Shown here: positions 1-9,945 of the stretch, in pieces
Layout: every line of letters begins with the position of its first letter
Position numbering within the stretch: position 1 is the first letter of the stretch
Source: Larix sibirica
Taxonomy: Eukaryota > Streptophyta > Pinopsida > Pinales > Pinaceae
Assembly: GCA_004151065.3 (NCBI GenBank)
Contig: NWUY0300023529.1
Location: 1-29,735, forward strand
Length of the DNA stretch: 29,735 nt
Direction: 5' to 3'
Notes under the pieces: model-generated
Database searches by the model: none
What the model was told of the DNA's origin: nothing
Seen by the model: only the letters and a program-made list of their open reading frames with translations
Position numbers and translations under genes: made by a program

Positions 1-375
1 TTCTGAAGTTACATATACATCAACATCTAGGAGGCTTTGTTGTGTATCTCTCACATTATGAGGAGAGTGCTATGCTCAAGGAGGAGGCCTTTTGGGGTTT
101 GATCATAATAATGACACAACATTCGAGGCAGAGTCCACACTTTGCAGTAGATAACTTGGCTTATAGGGACCCCTTTGGGATTTTGCACACATTCAAAGGG
201 GAGCGCTCTACTTTTGACTTTTCTTTGTGTTGACATGCTTGGAAAGAGGATGCTTGCATGTCATGAAGATCCAATGTTTAAGGGGATTATCGTATTTTAA
301 TGAATTTCTGTTTTAGAAGCCTTGTTTTGGGGAAAATATTATATTTTTATTCTATGCATGGACCCCTCTCTTAAG

Positions 376-384
376 CTATAAAAG
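376..384 (+). promoter_or_regulatory. TATA-box-like motif, possibly of an LTR promoter
   Basis: CTATAAAAG matches the plant TATA consensus and is followed by T-rich and C-rich DNA, as in many LTR U3/R junctions. No gene follows it, so a retrotransposon promoter is more likely than a host promoter. One motif alone is weak evidence. Confidence 0.3.
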
Positions 385-798
385 GGATGGAAGCCATTGT
401 CTTTAGGAGGGTTTTTTTTCGGAGTTTTGATTCATTTCCCCCTCCCATTCTATTGCTCTCACAGGTTGATTTGGAGCAGCAGCATAGAAGCAGATTGTGC
501 TCTCCTCTTTGTTGATTGTGGACATAGCTATGTTTGGCCTCTTTTTGGTGTAATCAGAACAAGATCGATGTGATGTTACTTTTCGCTCTCTCTTCTTTGT
601 ACTATTTTGAGTAAAATCAGTTTTTTGGGTTATGTTTAATTTGTTACTATTGCTGCAATTCAATATTATCTCGTCGCTTGGCCCTTCAACCTCAGTAAAA
701 ACACATGCTTGAAGAGATTTTCTCCCCTTTGACTCCATACTTTCTCAGGGTTCAGGCACTGGTCACATATTGACTGATTTCCAGCTGTTTTAAGGTTT

Positions 799-1075
799 TA
801 AGTACAGATTTTGGTTGACTGTTGAGCAGATCTGTAACCCATAGTTGCAGATCTGAAATTTTAAGTCGATTTACAGCAGAAGTAAGGATTTTAATTGCAG
901 ATTTTGGGCTGATAATCGATCAGATCTGCAATCTTCAAGTGCAGATCTGAATTTGAATTTAAGCAGGTTTAAACATTTAAATTGCAGATATTTGGCTGGT
1001 AATCAGCAAATTTACAAGTTGATTTGCAGATTTTAAGTAATTGTTGTGCTTATCTGTAATCTTCAATAGTAGATC
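799..1075 (+). repeat. Degenerate tandem array, about 3 units of ~90 bp
   Basis: Units start near 799, 892 and 978 with TAAGTACAG, TAATTGCAG and TAAATTGCAG, giving spacings of 93 and 86 bp. Each continues with a variant of GATTTTGG-CTG-TAATC-AGCAGATCTG and a second CAGATCTG-like core. Divergence between units is high, so the array is old. Confidence 0.55.
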
Positions 1076-1176
1076 CACAACCCTAAGCTTGAAATGTGTA
1101 CATCAAGGTTGTCGTACAGGTGATTTGTATTGCATATTTTATAGGTACAACAAAGACCTACCTAGGGATTCCCTCC

Positions 1177-1200
1177 TAAGGCTAGTGCACACTAGCCTTA
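1177..1200. repeat. 24 bp inverted repeat (11 bp arms, 2 nt spacer)
   Basis: TAAGGCTAGTG, then CA, then CACTAGCCTTA: the two 11 bp arms are perfect reverse complements. It would form a tight hairpin or a dyad protein site. No function can be assigned. Confidence 0.7.
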
Positions 1201-1663
1201 AAGTGAGAAAGGGTTTGTGTGTGGTGACAGTGGCACAATCCGTAATGTGTCCATTTGGAATCTTTCCAAGCTAGCAATTGCCAATTGATTGAGTGCAACA
1301 AGACCTTCTCTTATCGTTGTGACTCCTAGCACAATATATCTCTAGTGCTAGGGATACCTTCACTTCTCCTAGAGAAAGAGTGGAATTAGGGTTGGTTCCC
1401 CCTTCTGATACACCTACCTGGATTTTGTTATATCCTATGTGGCTAAGATATGTAACCCCCCCTAGGTGTCCCATGACCCAAACTCCTTCAAGCTCAAGTC
1501 CCTTACAATGACTTGTCTTGCATTTAGTGTAAATAATACAACCAAGTTATAAATGTACCCATTTCACCAACTAGACATCAAAAGGTTACATTAGAGGCTT
1601 CAAACACGCATGGAAATTAAAGTAACCATCACAGTACAATCATACCATCATATAGGAAACATA

Positions 1664-1759
1664 TATTCAACAATTCAACAATTAATAACCACACAATGTA
1701 TCACATTATACATCTATTCAATAATTCAACAATTAATAACCACAAAATGTATCACATTA
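1664..1759 (+). repeat. Two-copy tandem repeat, period 51 bp
   Basis: A 45 bp core beginning TATTCAA occurs at 1664-1708 and 1715-1759, separated by 6 bp. I count two mismatches between copies. Each copy also contains the internal short repeat TTCAACAATTCAACAATTAA or a close variant. Confidence 0.75.
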
Positions 1760-2330
1760 GTCTCTCAAGGGGAAAAGATGCAAAAAATTAAGAGAAAATG
1801 ATCCAGGTCATTGTTCTAGGCCATTTTAGAAACAAACTTGATTTTGCACAAATTTTGGGTCTTGAACCTCCAATGCTTTTTTGGGCCTTAAACAACATTT
1901 TTGCAGCCTTTCCTGGTTGACATGATGCAATGGGGAATATGGTTCTTCTATTTGAGATCTCTCTAATAAGCTATTGTGCACCTAAAACAGAGCTCAAGTT
2001 ATGGCCTCATGAAGTTGATGTGTCATTTGTGCTCAACGTCTGAGGGCCCACCTTTTTCCATCTAAGCTCCTAGGTTTAGGTTTTTTTGCATTTGACAATT
2101 TCTAGATATTGTAATAAAAGGAGTTTTCTGCCTCCTAGTTAAAGCTTTCTACAAATGAGCATAGTCACACGTCTATGCTCAATGATAGCTACTACCATTC
2201 TTGCCATTGTATATGTATAATACTTATCAGTTATCACTATTGTTTCCTTAATAGCAATTGGATTTCACTATATCTCATGTTCTTTTTACACTTGTGTGTT
2301 CTTTCATTTTGTTCTTAGTAGAATTGGGAT

Positions 2331-2345
2331 TGGTGATGTCAGAGC
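2331..2345 (+). other. Degenerate primer-binding-site-like motif
   Basis: TGGTGATGTCAGAGC resembles the plant initiator-Met-tRNA primer-binding site TGGTATCAGAGC with a small insertion. It lies about 350 bp before the gag relic, the expected position just 3' of a 5' LTR. The match is imperfect and the upstream LTR is undefined. Confidence 0.3.
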
Positions 2346-2689
2346 AATTTGCTCGTTGTTGTTTTTCTGTGCATGTCCCCCATGAGATCAGGGTATAGGA
2401 AGTTGGGGCCTTGTGCTAACTGAGCCTTCAAACAACCTTGCTTGCTGGCCTAAGCGATATCACATGGTAGATGAAAAGAAAGACGGCGGAGCAAGGGATT
2501 TTATCAAGTTGTTGCTTCAGAAGCTCGCAAGTGACAAAGGAATTAGATGATGGACCATTTCACCCAAATCCTTGACGACTCCGAACAACAATGGAGGCAC
2601 CTTTGATAAGTAGTATTGGAGGAACGACACCCTTCAATGTAAAAATTAATTTCAATGGCCTCTATTTGAAGGAAAAATAGTTGCAAATT

Positions 2690-2990
2690 CTTTGGAGACA
2701 TGGTTAGATTAGTTAAACGGTTGTTTCTTTGTTCACATTTTTTTCAACAGTGAGAAGAATACCTTCACACTTTTGAAGTTCCATTCCATGTCAAACATTG
2801 GTGGGATTCTCATTCTGTGCAAATATGGAGGATGATTTTGGAATGTATGAGATAGAACCAACTTTGAGGGATTTTGTCAATGTCGTAAAGGAGGTGTATT
2901 AACTTGTTGGAAATTATGACAAACAATATATGCTTAAGAAATAAGACACGCTCAAGTAGGAGTCCATGTCCGTATCGCATGTATTGAACA
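2690..2990 (+). pseudogene. Ty3/gypsy gag relic
   Basis: Shifting + strand frames give short stretches typical of plant gypsy capsid proteins. They are EKNTFTLLK (2750s-2780), HVKHWWDSH (2787-2813), EPTLRDFVNVVKEVY (about 2853-2900) and LVGNYDKQYM (about 2904-2933). In order they match the usual gag pattern of a 'FTLLKL' helix, a 'WW' helix, 'W..F...L...Y' and 'GNY..QYM'. Frameshifts and stops (for example after KEVY) mean no capsid can be made. Recognition is by pattern only; a profile search with Retrotrans_gag would test it. Confidence 0.5.
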
Positions 2991-2999
2991 AAGATATGC

Positions 3000-3830
3000 T
3001 AGTATGTTTGACATGTGCCCTAGATGTCCCCCATGTGTTTGACTCTAAAAAATGTTTTTTCATCGTATTTTCTCCCTTTCAGTTGTAGGGAAAGTGTTCT
3101 CACGGTCTCTCATTATACATAGGATGGGTAAAACTGAGATTTGAAGGGATTCCAAGTGTTTTGTAAATGTTATAGTTTTAAAAATATTTGGATCTTGATG
3201 TCTATATTTCATTTTTGTCTTTGTAATTTGTATTTTTTATATATATATATATATAATGTGTCCTCATGTCCTATTTCTGGGGTCATGTCCTGTGTTGAAT
3301 ACGAGTGTTTTGGTGTCCCACATGCCCTGTTTCCTGTTTTAGGACCAAACTATATAGGAGTACACAAACGCCTACCATATTTGGTTTGCAAAAATGGGTA
3401 TCAAGGACTTCAAGCAGCAGATAGTTCTCAAATAATGCTGGTAGTGGCTTATAGTTATGTTGTTAGTAACTTAGTATAAAAGAAAAATTCTTGCATGAAG
3501 GGTAAGAAAGAGTTTGGTGTTGCAAATCAACTATAACAAAAAAAGGTTTAAATGCCACCCAAAATCTCAAAACAAAGGATGAAGCAAAGATAACCAACCT
3601 TAAGACAACCAATCCAATTTGCAAGAAAATAATAGGGAATATCAAACCCTAGTTGTTGGTAAACAAGTTTTTGACTTTCACCTCTAGTATGGATTTCTAT
3701 GCCATCTGGACTATAATGTGAGTAGATGTTTTGGGAGGCACATTGCATTGGAGTGGTAGTACATTTTGGTGTGGAGAAGATGTGTTACAAAAGTACTTTC
3801 TACTAGCCAAAGCTCTAATAGGATGTTAGT
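3000..3830. other. Unrecognised stretch between gag and integrase relics
   Basis: In an intact gypsy element this interval would hold protease, reverse transcriptase and RNase H over roughly 3 kb. Here it is about 0.8 kb with no recognisable motif. It contains an AT dinucleotide run at 3239-3255 and several CATGTCC/TGTCC-like words around 2960-3035 and 3255-3335. A + strand frame at 3141-3479 (112 codons) runs through the AT run and looks non-coding. Confidence 0.4.
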
Positions 3831-3839
3831 AGATACATC

Positions 3840-4240
3840 AAATCGTGCACCCCTTATGCCATTGCCAAGCTTGCTATCAAAAAGAAGGGCAACTATTGTG
3901 TTTATGTGGTTGTTGATATATTTTCTAAGATGTCAATTTAACACTTTACTATTAAGTTGTAGGAACCACATTTTGTACCTTCTCTTTAGCCAGCATTGAA
4001 ATATTTTCCATTGATGTCTGAACCATATCGACATCCTATCATTGTTGCTACACCTTTCTTTCTTGCTTCCCTTCGGCATGTGTGCATTTTATGATGGGAA
4101 GTCTATCTTGTTAAGAGTGGTTTGCTTTTTGAATTTCATGAGAGCATGATCATGAGCCTCTTTATCATCTTTTGTGTCCTTTTTTTGGAGATTTTTCTTT
4201 GACAACATGGAGGGATTTACTATTTAGAGCTCTTGCTAAG
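3840..4240 (+). pseudogene. Ty3/gypsy integrase core relic
   Basis: At 3882-3936 one + frame reads KKGNYCVYVVVDIFSKM. It corresponds to the gypsy integrase block around the first catalytic Asp (usual form KKG-DSIFVVVDRFSKM), with that Asp kept. A stop follows within a few codons. Further on, around 4170-4190, FVSFFW resembles the 'FxSxFW' block before the second half of the catalytic core. Frameshifts separate the pieces, so this is a dead remnant. The later catalytic residues are not identifiable. Confidence 0.5.
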
Positions 4241-4582
4241 ATTGTTGATTAATATGCTCTTTGGCACTTGGATTTGAATTTTCTTGTGTTAGCTTCAAAG
4301 TTCATAGGTAGAGGTATTTGTGAAGGTGTTTTTGGAGGCTATAGTTTTGAAGGATTCTCCATTTGCTTCATCAATGCTGAAGGGGTTCATGTGAAGGTAT
4401 TTGGAGGCTAAAGTTCTGTAGATAGACTCTCCATTAAGAGCTTGTTTGCACCTTGTCATGGTTAGATTGTCGTTGTCAGCATTGGTCATTATCATATTTC
4501 CTACCCAAATAAACATTAAGGACTGAATTATTGTAATGTTTATTTGGCCATATTGCTTACCATATCTTTTTGAAGGGTATAT

Positions 4583-4668
4583 GAAGGGGGGATGTTGGGA
4601 TGTAATATTTACTAGGTAAAATATCTCTATGCCATATCTTTTATCCTTTAGTCAAGCTTAAGGGGGGG
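4583..4668 (+). other. Two polypurine tracts, each followed by an LTR-like TGTT start
   Basis: GAAGGGGGGA at 4583-4592 precedes TGTTGGGA at 4593. AAGGGGGGG at 4660-4668 precedes TGTTAGTG at 4669. A purine tract abutting TGTT is the plus-strand priming site at the 3' LTR border. Both are preceded by a CCATATCTTTT word (about 4560 and 4632), so the border region may be a diverged duplication of about 75 bp. Confidence 0.5.
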
Positions 4669-4981
4669 TGTTAGTGTTTGGTTCCCTGGTGCTCAGTAAT
4701 GTCATTTATGACTCATCCTTAGTGGGTGGGTATGGACTTTACTGGTGGTTGGTAGCTGGGCAGTCCCATGTTTTATGAGTTTGGGGGTAGCTAATCTAAA
4801 TCCCACTCCTGGTATTAGAGATTTTTCCTCATCTGTAGGGTATCATATGAGCTATCATAATGCAATTCACTGTTTATTTAGGTCTCAGGGATATCTGCCA
4901 TATCTTGTTTTAGGGGTTGTTCATGTGTTCATTGCATGGAGTCTCTACTTTCCCAATTGCTATGGCATTCTAATCTTAACA
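4669..4981 (+). repeat. Candidate 3' LTR of the gypsy relic (about 313 bp)
   Basis: It starts TGTTAG directly after a polypurine tract and can be closed at TTAACA (4976-4981), giving inverted TGTTA/TAACA ends with the TG...CA form. No second copy was seen in the window, so the right boundary rests only on the terminal inverted repeat. An alternative start is 4593. Confidence 0.4.
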
Positions 4982-4988
4982 TTAATAT

Positions 4989-5140
4989 TCCATTCTTAAT
5001 AATCATCCTGCAAAAAAATATTAGTAATTTTGGTACTAATTGCAACCAATACACATTGAGTATCTCCATTCTTAATAATCATCCTGCAAAAAAATATTAG
5101 TAATTTTGGTACTAATTGCAACCAATACACATTGAGTATC
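4989..5140 (+). repeat. Perfect tandem duplication, 2 x 76 bp
   Basis: 4989-5064 and 5065-5140 are identical on inspection, including a run of seven A. They abut directly and begin 8 bp after the proposed LTR end. Perfect identity indicates a recent slippage or unequal-exchange event, or an assembly error. Confidence 0.9.
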
Positions 5141-6234
5141 CCTCAAAGACAATCTTGGTATAAATAATTTTAGCTTCATCCTTTTCTTATAGACGACATT
5201 GAATACAACAAACTTGATCATATGCCTCACAGATCCTTTGGGTGATTCCAATATAAAAATATTTAAATCCCCAAGTCCAAGGGGTCCTGCAATTGATGAG
5301 AACATAAGAATTGATATCAACTACATCATGTTTAAGGCCAAGATTGACTATATCAATGGATATTTTAGCCACCTAAAGCCACCCATTTATGTTGGAAAAT
5401 CTCATTAGTTTAATATTTATCACTATTAATAAAATTACATGCTAACTTTTTATTCATCTCAGACGCCTTCCTATTATGAGATCAGATATGTTAGAAGTTC
5501 ATGGATGTATTATTTTTTTATCGTTCAAACCAAATATGAATAAAAACTCATCAAATTACTTCCAGGAGAAAACCTAATATTAAAAGATGTTCATTTTTTA
5601 CAAGAGAACCTAATTTTAAATGGGATTGAAAATGCAAGCTTCCTTGAGTTCATTGATCTCTTTACTTCAGCTGCAGACCTTAGAAAATTATATAAAATTT
5701 CCACTGCACATCAAAATGGCATTGAAGAGGTCCTATACATTCTTTAATGCACCTTGATTCTTTTCAAGGAATATTAGGGTGCTTAATTCTTGCTTCAGAG
5801 TATACAAGTGGGTCAATACACATGAGAATAATTTCTCACATAATTTTTTGAGCCTTAAAGGGCAGTCAGAGGTATATTCTGATTTTAAACTTGAAATATC
5901 AAATATAAAGCTCTTTTTCAATGGAACAAAGAGGGTAAGTTCTCACAAAAAGTTTACTTTAACATTCAAATTTACTTGATTTTGTTTTGCATAGTAACAC
6001 AGATTTATAATGCTTTGTTCTTGTCAACTGAACCATCCATTTGCACCAAATTACACTTTTCCCTTTAGGCAATATCACTAGTTTCTATGCTTCATTTCTT
6101 TATATGGAACCATGTTCTACCTACATCGCTTAGTTCCATTCCTTCTTAAAAGGTTCATCCTCAAATGAAACAGTCTTGTATGAATTCAAAATTACAGTTA
6201 TGAGAGCAATATTCACCTGTTGTAAAGCTGACTG
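5141..6234. other. Unrecognised DNA upstream of the LUG exons
   Basis: Frames of up to 82 codons occur on both strands (for example + 5199-5408 and - 5072-5320), and a donor-like AGAGGGTAAGT lies at 5928-5938. None of the translations resembles a family I know, and the expected upstream LUG exons (the earlier WD40 repeats) are not here. Most simply it is intron of the LUG gene filled with old repeats. Confidence 0.4.
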
Positions 6235-6237
6235 TCA

Positions 6238-7180
6238 TTTGTTATTTTAACTTCTGGATTCATTCACTGCTATCAAGTAGTTTTTGTAGCTTGAGTACGT
6301 CAATGCCTACAAACACCACTTTAGAATTTTCTGCCATGACACTAGAAATTTCAGACTGATTTGAATCTCCCTGGCTATGATCTTGATAAAATATGACATC
6401 TTTATTGAGAACTATATCCTTCTTTTCCAATTTAAATCTGTATGCCTGAGACTCTTCACTATAGCCTATAAGAATACACTTTTTACTTCTATCCTCAATC
6501 TTATGCATTGTATCTTTCGGCACATGAACATAGGCATTACAATCAAACACTTTGAGAAGGCTCACCTCTTGTTTCTTACCACTCCATTCTACTTCCAGTG
6601 TTATATTTTTGATAGCTTTTGCTGCACTCCTATTCAAATAGAGAAATTGTTGTATGCACTAGTTCAACCTAAAGATCATTTGATAGATTTTTTCACCTTT
6701 GAGAATACATCCTTACCATCTCCACAATAGTCCTCTTCTTCCTTTCTCGAACATCATTCTGCTGAGGAGTGTATGAGCAAGTTGGTTTTCTGTGAATGCC
6801 GTGAGATGTGAAATATTTGTAGAAGTCTTTTGATTTTTATTAAATACCAGTATCTGTGCTGAGATCCCACTCCGCTTTTCAACCATAGCCTTGAATTCTT
6901 TGAACATTCAAAGCACATCTGACTTGTACTTGAGAATGTACACCCAAACATTCCTTGAGAAAAGATTAATTAATGTCATAAAATACTTCGAACCTCACCA
7001 TGAAGAAGTTAAGATCACTGTGTACCAACTCTAACCACTTTTTTTTCTCTCCATCTTCCTTGAGGAAACTCTCTCTGTGCTTTTTGCCTAACATACAAGC
7101 TTCATACACCTATTTTTTGTTGAACAACCATGAACTATATTAAACTTCTTCACAAGTATTCTGTGTCTTGTATGATTCTC
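6238..7180 (-). pseudogene. Copia pol relic: pre-integrase, integrase and linker (copy A)
   Basis: Read from about 7175 down. A zinc-binding pre-integrase piece (EACMLGKKHRESF) is followed by LELVHSDL, which carries the first catalytic Asp of a Copia integrase. FKEFKAMVEKRSG comes next near 6907-6865, then YTPQQNDVRERKKRTIVEM near 6775-6718, the block holding the catalytic Glu position. The open stretch 6637-6260 gives NRSAAKAIKN, LLKVFDCNAYVHVPKDT and CILIGYSEESQAYRF, the usual integrase C-terminal and linker region of Copia polyproteins. Frameshifts and stops break it, and protease and reverse transcriptase are absent. Its 5' edge lies only about 80 bp from the LUG exon at 7263, on the opposite strand. 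Confidence 0.75.
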
Positions 7181-7262
7181 TAGAAATTCAAATTAAGCAT
7201 GTTTTCACTTTAATGTTCTCATGAAACAAATAAGTTGATCTCTATCTAAATTACTTATGCAG

Positions 7263-7418
7263 CCTAACTTCTCATTCCGTACATTCACTGGACATTTGAC
7301 CTCCGTCATGTCGCTAGATTTCCACTCAAACAATGGGGATCTTCTCTGCTCTTGCGATAGTAACAATGAAATTCGTTATTGGAGTGTTGGCCAAGGCTTA
7401 TGCACAAGAGTTTCCAAG
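7263..7418 (+). CDS. LUG: LEUNIG-type co-repressor, WD40 exon A (copy in left contig)
   Basis: Encodes 52 residues: [27 protein letters not shown] and NEIRYWS form one WD40 repeat closely matching LEUNIG/LEUNIG_HOMOLOG. Proteins of this family are plant Groucho/Tup1-like co-repressors that act in the nucleus with SEUSS-type adaptors; the C-terminal WD40 propeller is the protein-interaction part. The exon follows ACTTATGCAG and ends AAG|GTCAGC, with phase 0 at both ends. The in-frame ATG at 7257 lies in the intron and is not a start. LUG and LUH cannot be told apart from this part. This is the redundant contig-end copy; the copy at 9681-9836 is contiguous with the rest of the gene. Confidence 0.9.
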
Positions 7419-7527
7419 GTCAGCCAAATCTGTTTGTTCAATCACTAAAAGATATTGAATTTTAGTTGGCTCAGTTACCTTTGTGCTTCAGCACTTCAGT
7501 TTCCCATATAGTTTTGTACTGGTGCAG

Positions 7528-7644
7528 GGTGGCATGGCACAAGTGAGATTCCAACCTTGTGGGGGGAAGCTTCTTGCTGCTGCAGCAGAGAATTTAGTAT
7601 CCATTTTTGATGTGGAGACTGATGCTTGCATACATTCTTTACAG
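7528..7644 (+). CDS. LUG: LEUNIG-type co-repressor, WD40 exon B (copy in left contig)
   Basis: 39 residues, starting [10 protein letters not shown] and containing [17 protein letters not shown] and CIHSLQ, one WD40 repeat diagnostic of LEUNIG proteins. The acceptor is TGGTGCAG|GGT and the donor CAG|GTATGG. It is in phase with exon A across a 109 bp intron. It duplicates 9946-10062. Confidence 0.9.
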
Positions 7645-8306
7645 GTATGGAAGCATTATGAAGCAAACTTTTTACCCATGGGAGTTTTGAATCTACTTAT
7701 TTCTAGCATATAGTTGTGCAATTCAACCAAGTAAATATGGAAGAAATAGAATTGAATCATGTTGATAAACAACACATACATACTAGTGTGAACCCATAGT
7801 GAATAATTGCCATGGTATTGTTTATGATTTGATCAATGTTACTTTCAAACTTTGTATTGTATGGTATTTCTTCAGTAATTACTAATTTATTATCAGTTTA
7901 TTCCTAGCTTTTAAAAGATGACAAATTTTAAATATAGAAGTATAAATCCCTAACTAAACCATGTTGTAAGGTCCGTCATCTTCGTGATTTTCATATGAAA
8001 GACTTTTCCAGGGATAAATAATTAAGGAGATATGGTAATTCTAAAATTATGTTTGAGTCAAGTGCTCAATATATGTGTAGGACTGAGGATTTATGTGTAT
8101 GAAGAAAGGGTAATGTCTAGGTAAGACACACACACATACATGGACATACATACTATAGTATGAATCTATGTCAACTAATTGAGACAATATAGTATTTAAT
8201 GCATGTGTCTGTGTGTGCAAACACATGTTAGTACTTACCTGTGTCAAGTAATTGATACGCTTGCAGTATGTTCTACATATGCACTGTTGGATTGTTTTTT
8301 AGCCCA
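7645..8306. other. LUG intron sequence, nothing recognised (copy A)
   Basis: AT-rich intronic DNA with short CA/TG-rich patches around 8128-8150 and 8203-8227. No coding or structural feature is supported. It is repeated at 10063-10724. Confidence 0.5.
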
Positions 8307-8650
8307 TTCTAGTTCCCAACAAATATAAACCTGTGCTCTGGCGATTGAGAAATTTCCTCCTCAATCTGACCATTAATCTGACCATTGAGAAACATTATCT
8401 TTACAACCATTTGCTATAAATGCCAACCAAAGATTGACGCAAAAGACAGAATGGCACAGATGGAAGTATACTTGGAAACTAAAGGAAAGGTCTCCTCGTA
8501 GTCAACTCCCTCTCTTTGGGACAATCCTGTCGCTATGAACCGAGCCTTGTACTTCTCTATGCCACCATTTGTTGCATGCTTCACCTTGTAAAACCACTCG
8601 GAATCAATCATTGACTTCACAATCTCCCAAGCATCATTCTTCATGATGGA
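8307..8650 (-). pseudogene. Copia reverse transcriptase start, truncated by contig end (copy A)
   Basis: Same relic as at 10725-11179, cut at the 'nn' junction. It reads NDAWEIVKSM where the other copy has NDVWEIVKSM, because of C8618/T11036 and G8631/A11049. Confidence 0.8.
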
Positions 8651-8652
8651 NN
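8651..8652. other. Assembly gap 'nn'
   Basis: Two N lie exactly between the end of block-1 copy A and the start of copy B. A gap this short between overlapping ends is what a scaffolder writes when it joins contigs without merging their overlap. Confidence 0.95.
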
Positions 8653-8655
8653 TCA

Positions 8656-9598
8656 TTTGTTATTTTAACTTCTGGATTCATTCACTGCTATCAAGTAGTT
8701 TTTGTAGCTTGAGTACGTCAATGCCTACAAACACCACTTTAGAATTTTCTGCCATGACACTAGAAATTTCAGACTGATTTGAATCTCCCTGGCTATGATC
8801 TTGATAAAATATGACATCTTTATTGAGAACTATATCCTTCTTTTCCAATTTAAATCTGTATGCCTGAGACTCTTCACTATAGCCTATAAGAATACACTTT
8901 TTACTTCTATCCTCAATCTTATGCATTGTATCTTTCGGCACATGAACATAGGCATTACAATCAAACACTTTGAGAAGGCTCACCTCTTGTTTCTTACCAC
9001 TCCATTCTACTTCCAGTGTTATATTTTTGATAGCTTTTGCTGCACTCCTATTCAAATAGAGAAATTGTTGTATGCACTAGTTCAACCTAAAGATCATTTG
9101 ATAGATTTTTTCACCTTTGAGAATACATCCTTACCATCTCCACAATAGTCCTCTTCTTCCTTTCTCGAACATCATTCTGCTGAGGAGTGTATGAGCAAGT
9201 TGGTTTTCTGTGAATGCCGTGAGATGTGAAATATTTGTAGAAGTCTTTTGATTTTTATTAAATACCAGTATCTGTGCTGAGATCCCACTCCGCTTTTCAA
9301 CCATAGCCTTGAATTCTTTGAACATTCAAAGCACATCTGACTTGTACTTGAGAATGTACACCCAAACATTCCTTGAGAAAAGATTAATTAATGTCATAAA
9401 ATACTTCGAACCTCACCATGAAGAAGTTAAGATCACTGTGTACCAACTCTAACCACTTTTTTTTCTCTCCATCTTCCTTGAGGAAACTCTCTCTGTGCTT
9501 TTTGCCTAACATACAAGCTTCATACACCTATTTTTTGTTGAACAACCATGAACTATATTAAACTTCTTCACAAGTATTCTGTGTCTTGTATGATTCTC
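8656..9598 (-). pseudogene. Copia pol relic: pre-integrase, integrase and linker (copy B)
   Basis: Duplicate of the relic at 6238-7180, with the long open stretch at 9055-8678. No difference from copy A was seen. It adds no independent element. Confidence 0.75.
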
Positions 9599-9680
9599 TA
9601 GAAATTCAAATTAAGCATGTTTTCACTTTAATGTTCTCATGAAACAAATAAGTTGATCTCTATCTAAATTACTTATGCAG

Positions 9681-9836
9681 CCTAACTTCTCATTCCGTAC
9701 ATTCACTGGACATTTGACCTCCGTCATGTCGCTAGATTTCCACTCAAACAATGGGGATCTTCTCTGCTCTTGCGATAGTAACAATGAAATTCGTTATTGG
9801 AGTGTTGGCCAAGGCTTATGCACAAGAGTTTCCAAG
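9681..9836 (+). CDS. LUG: LEUNIG-type co-repressor, WD40 exon A (preferred copy)
   Basis: First of four LUG exons held by one contig. It encodes 52 residues with FRTFTGH, VMSLDFH and EIRYWS blocks of a WD40 repeat. The upstream acceptor is ACTTATGCAG and the downstream donor AAG|GTCAGC. Earlier exons (N-terminal LisH/LUFS region, Gln-rich middle and first WD40 repeats in known LEUNIG proteins) are not in this window, so the gene continues to the left. An intact frame with no stop suggests a functional gene. Confidence 0.93.
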
Positions 9837-9945
9837 GTCAGCCAAATCTGTTTGTTCAATCACTAAAAGATATTGAATTTTAGTTGGCTCAGTTACCTTT
9901 GTGCTTCAGCACTTCAGTTTCCCATATAGTTTTGTACTGGTGCAG

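Larger units (their letters stand above)
1..1800. other. Gene-free, LTR-like repetitive DNA
   Basis: No coding region is supported. The short open frames here (63-111 codons, both strands) show no recognisable domain. The stretch has features common in plant LTRs and untranslated leaders: a TATA-like box at 376-384 followed by T- and C-rich DNA, an array of degenerate GCAGATCTG-containing units at 799-1075, an inverted repeat at 1177-1200 and a short tandem repeat at 1664-1759. I infer old LTR retrotransposon sequence but could not place LTR ends, so no element is delimited. Confidence 0.4.
1800..4981 (+). mobile_element. Decayed, internally deleted Ty3/gypsy retrotransposon
   Basis: Domain order on the + strand is LTR-like DNA, a degenerate primer-binding site near 2331, a gag relic, an integrase relic, polypurine tracts and a candidate 3' LTR at 4669-4981. 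Integrase lying last before the 3' LTR is the Ty3/gypsy order and is opposite to Copia, where reverse transcriptase follows integrase. No protease, reverse transcriptase or RNase H is recognisable between about 3000 and 3830, so the middle was lost or replaced. All coding parts carry stops and frameshifts. The left boundary is a guess, because no 5' LTR matching 4669-4981 was found. Confidence 0.5.
6235..8650. repeat. Duplicated block 1, copy A (2416 bp)
   Basis: Matches 8653-11068 at a constant offset of 2418. The only differences I saw are C8618/T11036 and G8631/A11049, both near the right end of this copy. Copy A ends exactly at the 'nn' and copy B begins right after it, so the end of one contig overlaps the start of the next. 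It includes a Copia relic, two LUG exons and the start of the reverse transcriptase relic. Confidence 0.95.

Noticed and set aside
42-236. Paired 61-63 codon frames on both strands
   Set aside because: No domain or start context, and similar frames occur throughout the repeat DNA.
799-1075. CRISPR-like array
   Set aside because: Units are long and diverged without conserved repeats and spacers, and the genome is a plant nucleus.
5199-5408. 69-codon + strand frame and the downstream GTAAGT at 5933 as an upstream LUG exon
   Set aside because: The translation does not resemble any LEUNIG segment, and frames are broken between it and the donor-like site.
8128-8240. CA/TG-rich hairpin region as an RNA gene
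   Set aside because: Only simple-repeat complementarity; no structured RNA signature.
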